From Parachlamydia sp. AcF125 (GTDB lineage Bacteria > Chlamydiota > Chlamydiia > Chlamydiales > Parachlamydiaceae): a stretch of 64,000 nt of DNA. A program made the translations under genes and the position numbers. The first letter of the stretch is position 1; the number at the start of each line of letters is the position of its first letter. The notes under the pieces were generated by a model. It was given only the letters and a program-made list of their open reading frames with translations, had not been told where the DNA came from and did no database searches. This document shows positions 54,156 to 62,679 of the stretch, one piece after another. The DNA lies in contig NZ_JAEMUD010000003.1 in the NCBI RefSeq assembly GCF_018342475.1, forward strand, positions 1 to 64,000, read 5' to 3'.

Positions 54156-54759
54156 GCGGCAACAAGAGATTTTGGAATACATCCAAGAGTTTATCCGTTT
54201 GCATCGATTTTCACCGAGCTATCGAGAAATCATGCATAAATTTGGGTATTCTTCACTAGGCTCAGTTTCCAAACATTTGCAAGTCTTGAAGCGAAAAGGG
54301 CTCTTAACATCGGAGAAAAAATGCAGCCGCTCTTTAAAACCCGTAGAAAATAACCACCCTTCTCCTTGTCAAAATGAAGTAGAGCTCGCTTTTATTGGGC
54401 ATATTTCGGCAGGATTTCCGGTAGAAATTTTTCCAAAAGCTCAAAAACTTGCAGTCCCTCGATATCTAGTCCAAGATACAGAGGCGAGCTACATCCTTCG
54501 GGCGCAGGGAAATTCCCTAAATGACGAAATGATTAGCGATGGCGATCTTTTAATTGTGGAAACGGGCAGAGAGGCTTGTTCAGGAGAGTGGATTGTCGCC
54601 TTGCTAAATGAACAGGAAACATTCATTAAGCGCTATTATCCAGAAGGCCAATATGTTCGCTTAGTAGGGCAAGACTCCACGCAATCCCCTATTATGATCC
54701 ATTTGGAAGACCTTGTTATCCAGGGAATTGTTGTCGGGCTTGTCAGATTGTATGATTAA
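54139..54759 (+). CDS. lexA: LexA-type repressor
   Basis: A 206-residue protein. The winged helix N-terminus is LTKRQQEILEYIQEFIR with PSYREIMHKFGYSSLGSVSKHL. The S24 peptidase part has the Ala91-Gly92 cleavage site (ISAGFPVE), catalytic Ser126 in AQGNSLND and Lys164 in TFIKRYY, with the spacing of E. coli LexA. It represses SOS genes and is cleaved under DNA damage with RecA. The frame could start at 54127; the ATG at 54139 gives the family N-terminus. It overlaps the PAP2 gene by 17 bases. Confidence 0.9.
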   Translation: MKGLTKRQQEILEYIQEFIRLHRFSPSYREIMHKFGYSSLGSVSKHLQVLKRKGLLTSEKKCSRSLKPVENNHPSPCQNEVELAFIGHISAGFPVEIFPKAQKLAVPRYLVQDTEASYILRAQGNSLNDEMISDGDLLIVETGREACSGEWIVALLNEQETFIKRYYPEGQYVRLVGQDSTQSPIMIHLEDLVIQGIVVGLVRLYD

Positions 54760-54771
54760 CGCCGCGCTTCT

Positions 54772-55617
54772 CTACTCATGCCAATCTGTTTCCTCTGGCT
54801 CGGGCTCAAAATCCTCTAAGGTTTTTGATTTTTTTCCTGAAATCAAGCGGATAAGAGAAAGCGTCCAAGCAATTAAAACATACGTCCAGGACAACACAAA
54901 AAATAAAAGGGAAAAATGTTGAACGATTCCATAAAAAATCAAGACCGCAGCCACAACAATGTAAAAAACTAATTGAAAGGAGGCGACTTTTACATCCAAA
55001 CTTTTAAAACTGGGAAATTTCCATCGGCTAATCATAAAATAGCCTAAAACCACAAAAGCGGAGACAAGAAACCCTATTCTTGTTTCGAGGCCCATGGAAA
55101 ATAAATGATTAAAATCGTCCGACACTAAAAAGAGATTTGCCGACACCATAGCCGCGGCTGCCGCAGGAATAGGTAAACCTGTAAAGTTTCTTTTATTAGC
55201 AGCCAAAAGCTCTTCATCGCCTCGAGCTAGCTGTGCAGATGCATTATAACGCGCTAATCTTAACACTCCGCATACGGAAAAAATCATAGCGGCAATTGTT
55301 AAAAAAGCAGATAATTCCGAGCCCTGTTCTAGGCTAGCCGTCTTCAATACGATCACGGCAGGCCCCACGCCAAAGGTGATGGCATCAGCTAAAGAGTCAA
55401 AAATGCCCCCAAATTCACTTTCAGCTTTCATAGCCCGAGCCACCGCCCCATCTAACAAATCTGCTAAAGCTGCAAGAAGCATAATCCCGGCTGTCGCAGT
55501 CAAAATGTGCTGATCAACTTGGCCAAAGTTAATCATGGTCATTTTAAAAATCACAAACAGCCCACAAGTTAAGCTAAATGCCGTGATAATATTGGGAAGC
55601 AAGTAAATTTTCTTCAT
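54772..55617 (-). CDS. pssA: CDP-diacylglycerol--serine O-phosphatidyltransferase
   Basis: A 281-residue membrane protein with six or more helices. The CDP-alcohol phosphotransferase motif is DLLDGAVARAMKAE...GIFDSLAD (D-x2-D-G-x2-A-R-x8-G-x3-D-x3-D). N-terminal LPNIITAFSLTCGL is typical of PssA. It makes phosphatidylserine, precursor of phosphatidylethanolamine. Convergent with lexA, with 12 bases between the stops. Confidence 0.9.
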   Translation of the reverse strand: MKKIYLLPNIITAFSLTCGLFVIFKMTMINFGQVDQHILTATAGIMLLAALADLLDGAVARAMKAESEFGGIFDSLADAITFGVGPAVIVLKTASLEQGSELSAFLTIAAMIFSVCGVLRLARYNASAQLARGDEELLAANKRNFTGLPIPAAAAAMVSANLFLVSDDFNHLFSMGLETRIGFLVSAFVVLGYFMISRWKFPSFKSLDVKVASFQLVFYIVVAAVLIFYGIVQHFSLLFFVLSWTYVLIAWTLSLIRLISGKKSKTLEDFEPEPEETDWHE

Positions 55618-55720
55618 TTTTCCTGGAAGGTGCTCGCATTCTTAGGATCCAATTAAGCTTAATATAAAACATTGGCACATTTACTGAAATTTTTTAGGAA
55701 ACAACCGATAGACACTTCAC

Positions 55721-56473
55721 TTAAAATGTAGGTAAATCTTGAGACTGCTCCACTTGATGTAAAGCTTGCCGCAATTGATGCATCAAATATCCTGCGCGCT
55801 CAGGATTGTGGCGATCTTCGGGATGAATGGTCCATTCCTGGGAAATTTGTCCTTCTCGAAGCAAAAATACACGGTCTGCCATCGCGAGTGCGTCATGAAA
55901 ATCATGCGTCACCATCAAAATGGTTGTTTCAAATTGCTGCTGAACGTTTCGCAAAAAAACATACATCTGCTCTCTTAAAACGACATCGAGAGAGGCAAAA
56001 GGTTCGTCTAAAAGCAAAACAGGTCTATTTAAAATTAAAGCGCGCGCTAGCGAAACTCTTTGGCGCATTCCCCCTGACAGCTCATCCGGAAATTTTTCTT
56101 CGCAACCGGATAACCCAAACAACTGCAATAAGCGGCGCGCTTCTTCCCTTACTAACGGAATAGAACCGGATGTTTTTTTTCCAAGTTCTGCACTCAGCGT
56201 CATATTGCGTAAAACTGTGCGCCAAGGAAGAAGCAAATCTTCCTGCATCATGTAAGCGATCAGATCATCTTTTTCAGATAAAGGTTGGCCATCAATTAAA
56301 ACCTTTCCAGACTCTGGAGAAAGGAGGCCTGTCAATACTTTAAATAAAGTTGACTTACCAGATCCAGAAGTCCCTATCAAGGCCCCGCTTTCTCCTTTTC
56401 TCAGCTTCAAAGAAAGATTTTTAAGGATTTTCTTTCCTTCATAGGAAAATGTGAGATTTGATATGTTTAGCAT
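55721..56473 (-). CDS. ABC transporter ATP-binding protein (nitrate/sulfonate/taurine-like)
   Basis: A 250-residue ATPase. Walker A GTSGSGKSTLF, signature LSGGMRQRVSLARA, Walker B VLLLDEPFASLD and the switch His in MVTHDFHDAL are intact. The pattern of the helical domain (YMMQEDLLLPWRTV) matches importer ATPases of the SsuB/TauB/ThiZ group. No permease or binding protein gene is in the window, so the substrate and partner are unknown. Confidence 0.88.
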   Translation of the reverse strand: MLNISNLTFSYEGKKILKNLSLKLRKGESGALIGTSGSGKSTLFKVLTGLLSPESGKVLIDGQPLSEKDDLIAYMMQEDLLLPWRTVLRNMTLSAELGKKTSGSIPLVREEARRLLQLFGLSGCEEKFPDELSGGMRQRVSLARALILNRPVLLLDEPFASLDVVLREQMYVFLRNVQQQFETTILMVTHDFHDALAMADRVFLLREGQISQEWTIHPEDRHNPERAGYLMHQLRQALHQVEQSQDLPTF

Positions 56474-56578
56474 TCGAAAACAACTTTTACGTCTTATTAT
56501 AGATGAGATCTTAAAATCTCATTTGTTTTTTGTAAACCTATTTTCACAGCAATTATTATTACTTTATGCTGAGGTCGC

Positions 56579-57784
56579 ATGCCATTTCAGAAGGCTTTAC
56601 TGGATGTTCAACGCAAACTTAAAAATGACGCCTTAGATGGTTGGCTGCTTTATGATTTTCGACGCTCAAATCCTCTCGCCTGCCAATTCCTCAAAATCTC
56701 CTTGGAAGCCAATTTAACAAGGCGCTTTTTTTATTGGATCCCCCAAACGGGCTTTCCAATTAAAATCGTCAGTGCCATCGAATCTCATCTTTTAGAACAT
56801 TTGCCAGGTGAAAGCTTAGTCTATCATTCATGGTCTGAACTGGAAGAAAAATTGGCTAAGCTTCTTTTGAATAAAAAGAAAATTGCCATGGAGTATTCAC
56901 CTAAAAATGCTATTCCAGCGGTATCTAAGGTAGATGCTGGAACCCTTGAAATGATTCGTTCTTATGGCGTGGAGGTGGTTAGCTCGGCAAATCTTTTACA
57001 AGCTTATACAAGTACCTGGACACCTTTTCAACTTCAAACACATCGCCACGCTCTGCTGGTTTTAGAAAATAGCGTAAAATTAGCTTGGGAAAAAATTGCA
57101 AAGAGCCTTAGAACAAGCCAAAAAATGACAGAATTTGATGTGCAACAATTCATTTTGGAAAATATCAAGGAGCAAGGCTGCATTACCTCTGACCCGCCAA
57201 TTTGTGCTGTCAATGCCCATTCTGCCAATCCTCACTACTCCCCAGATGCTAAGCATTTCGCTGAAATTCGACCTGGCGATTTTATACTGATCGATCTTTG
57301 GTGCAAACAAAACCTCCCTCATGCCGTGTATGCAGATATTACTCAAGTAGGCGTCGCTGCCGCCACTCCTACTGATAAACAACAAAGGATTTTCAATATT
57401 GTCAAAGAAGCTCGAGATTCCGCCACCCACTTTATTCGAGAAAATATTGAAAACCGTCTTGCTGTTATGGGATGGCAGGCAGACCAAGCCTGCCGAGAGG
57501 TGATCACAAAGGCAGGCTTTGGGTCTTACTTTATTCACCGGACTGGACACAATATTGGAGAAGAGGACCATGGCCCAGGCGCTCATTTAGACAACTTTGA
57601 AACCCAGGATCAACGATTTTTGTTACCTCAGACTTGTTTTTCTATTGAACCAGGCATTTATCTGCCCAATGAATTTGGCCTTCGTTTGGAATACAATGTC
57701 TTTATCCATCCTCACCATAAAGTGGAAGTCACAGGAAATGTGCAAAATCACCTCATTTGCCTCGGTAACGCAAATAATTTTTGA
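56579..57784 (+). CDS. M24-family aminopeptidase (Xaa-Pro type)
   Basis: A 401-residue metallopeptidase. The creatinase-like N-terminal half is followed by the pita-bread catalytic part with DLWCKQ and DITQVG (two Asp ligands), HRTGHNIGEEDHGPG (His), SIEPGIYL and LRLEYNVFI (Glu ligands). It cleaves N-terminal residues before proline. No signal peptide. Divergent from the ABC gene. Confidence 0.88.
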   Translation: MPFQKALLDVQRKLKNDALDGWLLYDFRRSNPLACQFLKISLEANLTRRFFYWIPQTGFPIKIVSAIESHLLEHLPGESLVYHSWSELEEKLAKLLLNKKKIAMEYSPKNAIPAVSKVDAGTLEMIRSYGVEVVSSANLLQAYTSTWTPFQLQTHRHALLVLENSVKLAWEKIAKSLRTSQKMTEFDVQQFILENIKEQGCITSDPPICAVNAHSANPHYSPDAKHFAEIRPGDFILIDLWCKQNLPHAVYADITQVGVAAATPTDKQQRIFNIVKEARDSATHFIRENIENRLAVMGWQADQACREVITKAGFGSYFIHRTGHNIGEEDHGPGAHLDNFETQDQRFLLPQTCFSIEPGIYLPNEFGLRLEYNVFIHPHHKVEVTGNVQNHLICLGNANNF

Positions 57785-57860
57785 TATCCTTTTAACTTGC
57801 ATACAATTGAGTTTAAGATTAAACTTTTGTCCTTTTAGATAATCAACATAAAGGATTTAT

Positions 57861-59138
57861 GTGGAGCAACAACAGCCCATTTCAAGAGGAAGTATTTTTT
57901 CAGCTATGCTGTTAGTGGCTGGAACCTGTATTGGGGGTGGAATGCTTGCCTTACCTGTGGCCACGGGCGTCAGCGGATTCGTGCCGTCGCTTTGTATCAT
58001 GGCGATTTGCTGGTTAGCCATGACCCTCACAGCTCTTTTTCTGGTGGAGGTCAGCCTTTGGTTCGACGAAGGAGCCCATGTCATTACCATGACCAACAAA
58101 ATTTTAGGTCCCTTGGGAAAAGGCGTCAGCTGGTTCCTTTATCTTTTTATTTGCTATGCTTCTATCGTGGCTTATACAGCAGGAGGAGGCATTCAAATCG
58201 CTTCAGCCCTAGGATCTTATTTTAATCTTCAAGTAAGCAAAGAAATGGGAGCTTTAATTTTTGTGGCCCTCTTCAGCTCTGTGATTTATTTGGGGAATCG
58301 GTTTGTAGGAAAGGTTAATACGATTTTATTTATAGCCATGATTGCGGCGTATTTTGGACTGGTAGTCGTCGGGATTGATGAAATCCAATCGGTGCTGCTA
58401 AGCCATCAAAAATGGGGCGTTTCTCTTTTCGCTGTCCCCTTTTTATTGACTGCTTTTAGTTTTCAAACCATGGTCCCCAGTCTGACTCCTTACCTAAAAA
58501 GCCATCCAAACGCATTGCGCTGGGCCATTATGGGCGGCACATCTATCGCTTTTATTATTTACGCCATCTGGCAATCTCTTATCTTAGGGATTGTCCCTGT
58601 CGGAGGACACAATGGACTAGCGGCGGCCTTGATTAAAGGAGAACTTGCCACCCAATGTTTGCATCAGCATGCCTTCGGCAGCTGGTTTTGCAATGTGGCG
58701 GAATTTTTTGCTTTTTTTGCTATCGCCACCTCTTTTTTAGGGATGACCTTGGGATTGTTCGATTTTCTTGCAGATGGTCTTTCGATCAAAAAAGAAGGCA
58801 TGGGGAAATTTTTGCTCAGCATTTTAATTGCCCTTCCCACCCTTCTGTTAGCTGTCAAATTTGACCGTATTTTTATCGTGGCCTTAGAAACTTCAGGCGG
58901 CTTTGGAGACTCTATTTTAAATGGAATGCTTCCTATCCTCATGGTTTGGATTGGCCGTTACTGGATGAATTTAAAGGGTTCTTTTAAAGTTCCTGGAGGC
59001 AAACCTCTCTTGGCCCTCCTCTTTTTATTCTTTACATGTACGCTTCTTTTGGAAATTCTCATTCAAGGAGGCTGGATCTCTTCTCCTTACGAAGCATTTC
59101 ATTTGCCTGAACTTGAGACCTTAATCAACGAAGCCTAA
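57861..59138 (+). CDS. Aromatic amino acid permease (HAAAP family)
   Basis: A 425-residue protein with about eleven membrane segments. The first helix SAMLLVAGTCIGGGMLALPV and later PFLLTAFSFQTMVPSLTPYL match tryptophan/tyrosine permeases (TyrP/Mtr). It takes up tryptophan or tyrosine by proton symport. The GTG start has AAGGA upstream; an overlapping ATG in another frame is not used. Fourteen bases separate it from the DUF2760 gene, so the three genes may be one operon. Confidence 0.9.
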   Translation: MEQQQPISRGSIFSAMLLVAGTCIGGGMLALPVATGVSGFVPSLCIMAICWLAMTLTALFLVEVSLWFDEGAHVITMTNKILGPLGKGVSWFLYLFICYASIVAYTAGGGIQIASALGSYFNLQVSKEMGALIFVALFSSVIYLGNRFVGKVNTILFIAMIAAYFGLVVVGIDEIQSVLLSHQKWGVSLFAVPFLLTAFSFQTMVPSLTPYLKSHPNALRWAIMGGTSIAFIIYAIWQSLILGIVPVGGHNGLAAALIKGELATQCLHQHAFGSWFCNVAEFFAFFAIATSFLGMTLGLFDFLADGLSIKKEGMGKFLLSILIALPTLLLAVKFDRIFIVALETSGGFGDSILNGMLPILMVWIGRYWMNLKGSFKVPGGKPLLALLFLFFTCTLLLEILIQGGWISSPYEAFHLPELETLINEA

Positions 59139-59152
59139 CAATAGGAATTTAC

Positions 59153-59653
59153 ATGGGACTACTTACAGCGTTTAAAGTTTTTTTTAAAGCGTTTAAAGAC
59201 CCTCAAGGAGCCCAACAATTCTTGGAGGGGCAAACTCCTCATAAGCAACTGCCACAGCAAGAATCGGATCCTTCTCATCTGCGATTACTGGCCATCTTGC
59301 AAAGGACAGGGAGATTTGTGGACTTTATTCAAGAAGACATTTCTTCTTTCGATGATGCTCAAGTGGGCGCAGCAGTACGGCAAATTCACCAAGAGTGTCA
59401 AAAAACCCTTGCTGATTTGGTGGCGATACGCCCCCTCTTGGATGAAAGTGAAGGCTCTAAAATTCAAATAACGGCGGGGTACGATCCTTCCATGTACAAG
59501 CTTGTAGGACACTTACAGGGCACTCCCCCTTTCAGCGGCACCATCATCCACCGAGGATGGAAAGCTTATAAAAAATCTTTGCCTAAAAAGGGTGACGCCC
59601 ACTTGGACGAAATTATTTGTCCTGCCGAAATTGACGTCACTAGTAAGTCATAA
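59153..59653 (+). CDS. DUF2760 protein, partner of the next Hsp70
   Basis: A 166-residue protein. Residues about 40-165 (LRLLAILQRTGRFVDFIQED; DDAQVGAAVRQIHQEC; FSGTIIHRGWKAYK) match DUF2760, which commonly sits beside a divergent Hsp70 gene. Function is unknown; context suggests a co-chaperone-like role. The gene ends 11 bases before the Hsp70 start. Confidence 0.88.
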   Translation: MGLLTAFKVFFKAFKDPQGAQQFLEGQTPHKQLPQQESDPSHLRLLAILQRTGRFVDFIQEDISSFDDAQVGAAVRQIHQECQKTLADLVAIRPLLDESEGSKIQITAGYDPSMYKLVGHLQGTPPFSGTIIHRGWKAYKKSLPKKGDAHLDEIICPAEIDVTSKS

Positions 59654-59664
59654 GGGAGTTTAAA

Positions 59665-61491
59665 ATGAGTGAGAAAAAAAAGTGGAGCATTGGAATTGAC
59701 CTTGGTACAACCAATTGTACACTGGCCTATGCCGAATTGGATCCGTCTTTTTCTCCAAACACTCAACCGGTCATTCATCAATTTTTTATCCCTCAAATTG
59801 TAGCAGCTGGAGAAGAGCAAGAACTTCCCTTTCTTCCTTCTTTTATGTATTTCCCGTTGGAAGAAGAGCTAAAAGCAAAAAGCGTCGCTTTAAGCTGGAA
59901 CCCAGAACAAACATTTTGCACCGGCACATTTGGTAGAGATCGTGGGGGAGAGCTTCCCGACCGACTAATTTCATCTGCTAAATCATGGCTTTGCCATTCT
60001 GGCATTGACCGCCGCTCCCCTATTTTGCCTCCTCATAGCGATGAAAGCCCTAAAATGAGCCCGCTACAGGTTACCTCTCATTTACTCAGGCATTTGAAAG
60101 AAGCTTGGGATATAAAAATGCCCGAAACTCCCTTTGCCGAACAGCAGATTTTAGTGACAGTTCCTGCCTCTTTTGATCCAAGTGCCCGAGAGCTGGTTCA
60201 AGAAGCGGCCCGTTTAGCAAACTATCCAGAAACTATTTTATTAGAAGAGCCTCAAGCGGCATTTTACGCTTGGCTACATCACCATCATGATACCTGGAGA
60301 AACAATTTGCTACAGGTTGGAGATAGCATTCTGGTAGTGGATATCGGAGGAGGAACAACCGATTTTAGTTTGATTTCTCTTTTGGATGAAGCTGGTAATT
60401 TAACCCTTAAGAGGCAAGCTGTAGGCTCTCATCTGCTTCTGGGAGGAGATAACCTCGATCTTAGTTTAGCTTATCTTGCTCAAAATAAATTGGAAGAACA
60501 GGGGCATTCTCTCGATGAGAGACAATTTCAAGCTCTGATCCAAACATGCCGAAAAGCAAAAGAGCTGTTAATGTCTGCGAATCCTCCCAAACATGTGGAC
60601 GTCGCTGTGATGGGACGAGGAAGCAAACTCATTGGCGGATCCCTAAAAACCAAGCTTACTCTAGAGGAAGCAAAAGCTATTCTAGTCGACGGTTTTTATC
60701 CCTTAATTACCCCTCAGGATCGCTCCCCTACCGAAAAACGTTTAGGATTGCAACAAATTGGGCTCCCTTATGCGCAAGATCCGCGCATTACCTCGCAACT
60801 CGCTAAATTTCTCTCCATGACTGGTGAAGGAGATGGCGGTAGCATGGATGAGTTCGTTTTACCCACTAAAATCTTGTTCAACGGCGGAACGATGAAAGCG
60901 CAAGCTTTCCAAGAACGTGTGGTCGAGCTGCTCAATAACTGGGCTACTATTTTAAAAAAAGCCCCTGTTCAGCCCCTTCCCCACCCCGATCTCGATTTCG
61001 CTGTTAGCCGCGGGGCTGTGTATTACGGCTTAGCGCGCGAAGGAAAAGGGATCCGCATTAAAAGCGGAACAAGCCGCAGTTATTATATTGGGGTGGAAGA
61101 TGCCGTTCCCGCAATTCCTGGAATGCCAGCTCCTCTTAAAGCCATTTGCGTGGTCCCCTTCGGAATGGAAGAAGGCTCAGAAAGAGAACTCCCCAGCCAA
61201 GAGTTCTCCCTTGTCGTGGGGGAACCCACCACTTTCCGTTTTTTCAGCCATGCCACGCAAAAGTTTGCCGATGGGACAGAGGCAGAAATGGGCACTATTA
61301 TTAAACAGTGGAAACAAGAATTAACAGAGCTTCCCCCCGTTGAAACGTTCATTGAAAAAATGGAAGGAGAGGGAAAAACGATTCGAGTCAAACTCAAATC
61401 GCGGGTAACTGAATTAGGCACACTTGAACTGTGGTGCGTTGCTTCCCCTGGCCAACAATGGAAGTTAGAGTTTGATTTAAGACAAAAATAA
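59665..61491 (+). CDS. Divergent Hsp70-family chaperone
   Basis: A 608-residue protein. The ATPase domain is intact: IGIDLGTTNCTLAY (phosphate 1), LVVDIGGGTTDFSL (phosphate 2) and ILFNGGTMKA-like adenosine region. The substrate-binding half is short and unlike DnaK, with no DnaK-like C-terminal lid. Such proteins form their own Hsp70 subfamily with DUF2760 partners. It is not the main DnaK. Ribosome site GGGAG before ATG. Confidence 0.9.
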   Translation: MSEKKKWSIGIDLGTTNCTLAYAELDPSFSPNTQPVIHQFFIPQIVAAGEEQELPFLPSFMYFPLEEELKAKSVALSWNPEQTFCTGTFGRDRGGELPDRLISSAKSWLCHSGIDRRSPILPPHSDESPKMSPLQVTSHLLRHLKEAWDIKMPETPFAEQQILVTVPASFDPSARELVQEAARLANYPETILLEEPQAAFYAWLHHHHDTWRNNLLQVGDSILVVDIGGGTTDFSLISLLDEAGNLTLKRQAVGSHLLLGGDNLDLSLAYLAQNKLEEQGHSLDERQFQALIQTCRKAKELLMSANPPKHVDVAVMGRGSKLIGGSLKTKLTLEEAKAILVDGFYPLITPQDRSPTEKRLGLQQIGLPYAQDPRITSQLAKFLSMTGEGDGGSMDEFVLPTKILFNGGTMKAQAFQERVVELLNNWATILKKAPVQPLPHPDLDFAVSRGAVYYGLAREGKGIRIKSGTSRSYYIGVEDAVPAIPGMPAPLKAICVVPFGMEEGSERELPSQEFSLVVGEPTTFRFFSHATQKFADGTEAEMGTIIKQWKQELTELPPVETFIEKMEGEGKTIRVKLKSRVTELGTLELWCVASPGQQWKLEFDLRQK

Positions 61492-61587
61492 AGAAACATT
61501 TTTATTTTCTTAATAAATTCCTAACAATTATTTGATAAATTATACCTCAGAATTAATTAGTTAGTCCTAATCAAATAAGGAGGTAGT

Positions 61588-62163
61588 ATGAGAATTACAG
61601 AACAAAATATCCATAGTTTTAGTTTAGAATCTCTTGAAAATTATCACGCCATTGCCTACAAAGGGAATGAGGTTCAAATATTTGCCAATAAACCGACGAA
61701 AGGTTTTAAAAAGCTACAGTCTATTCAGATTCTCTCCGATCTTAAAAAGATGGCTGAAAAAAGCCTTTCTGCACAAAATATGGATAAAATTAAGGCAATT
61801 ATCCATCACATCAAAGTGGAAAAAGAAAAACAACAAGTCTCTTTTAAGCCCATTCAAAAAATTATCAATTTTATCAGTAAACTGAGCAATAAATTGCGTG
61901 GTTACGAATTTAAAACTTCTTTGCAACTCGCTACCGAGATGCTTCAAGACGAAAAACTTAGCATCCCTCTACCTCCGCCGCCCCCTCCTTCTTATTCCCA
62001 GGAAAAAAAGAGAGAAAATTCTCTTGACGCACAAGGTTCTAAAAAGAGTCTTCAAGGCCCCCAACAGGCTGAAAAAACTCTGCAAGAAATGCTGCTCGAT
62101 GGGATAGAAGAGAGATCGAAACGGCGAAACAAAGCTGCCGCTGCAGAGCAGAAAGACGCTTAA
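61588..62163 (+). CDS. Proline-rich effector candidate
   Basis: A 191-residue basic protein of unknown family. The first half is helical (LQSIQILSDLKKMAEKSL, KIKAIIHHIKVEKEKQQ). Near residue 130 lies PLPPPPPPSY, a poly-proline stretch that can bind SH3, WW, EVH1 or profilin domains of host proteins. The tail is charged (GIEERSKRRNKAAAAEQK). AAGGAGG precedes the ATG and a perfect terminator follows. A host role is inference. Confidence 0.8.
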   Translation: MRITEQNIHSFSLESLENYHAIAYKGNEVQIFANKPTKGFKKLQSIQILSDLKKMAEKSLSAQNMDKIKAIIHHIKVEKEKQQVSFKPIQKIINFISKLSNKLRGYEFKTSLQLATEMLQDEKLSIPLPPPPPPSYSQEKKRENSLDAQGSKKSLQGPQQAEKTLQEMLLDGIEERSKRRNKAAAAEQKDA

Positions 62164-62200
62164 TCCAAAACAAAGAACAGCCTTATCAAATAGCCAATAA

Positions 62201-62236
62201 TTTTTTAGGAAGCTCAATATTGAGCTTCCTAAAAAA
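62201..62236 (+). terminator. Perfect palindromic terminator
   Basis: A 36-base perfect palindrome: A/T tracts flank AGGAAGCTCAATATTGAGCT and its inverted half, giving a strong stem with T-tracts on either strand. It ends the proline-rich gene and could act in both directions. Confidence 0.9.
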
Positions 62237-62287
62237 TTTACTCGTCAAATTCTCACCTTTTTTTAAATAAAAATCAACCAAAATTAA

Positions 62288-62494
62288 TCAATTAATTGGC
62301 CAGTTGCTGCGCCATTTTTGATTAAAATGCACATGAGCATTCTCATGATAAGGCCCTTGTAAAAATTCCCCTTCTCGTACGGCTATTTGTAAAGGAGGGT
62401 GTCCCCTACCCATAAGAAAAACTCGCCGTTGCAGCTGCTTTGCCCAGCCCTTGTCCGTTTTTTCAATTAAAGAAAGTCTTTGCTTATTGAAAAG
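62288..62494 (-). pseudogene. C-terminal remnant of an unknown gene
   Basis: A 68-codon open frame on the minus strand without a proper start (a stop lies directly before it). It reads KQRLSLIEKTDKGWAKQLQ, then GRGHPPLQIAVREGEFLQG and HENAHVHFNQKW before its own stop. It looks like the end of a lost gene. Otherwise 62237-62679 shows nothing. Confidence 0.35.
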
Positions 62495-62679
62495 TCATTT
62501 GCACTTTAGAGGAGAGGTAGTTTTTCAGTTAAATGTTAAAAATTTCTACACCTAGCTAGCGTTAATTTTTAGAAGTTTACACCTCAGACTTGCGTGATTT
62601 TTAATAAAACCACCATATAATTATATTTTTAATTTTATTTTTCGTTTTATAATTAAATCATAGTTAAGGAGGGTTAATT

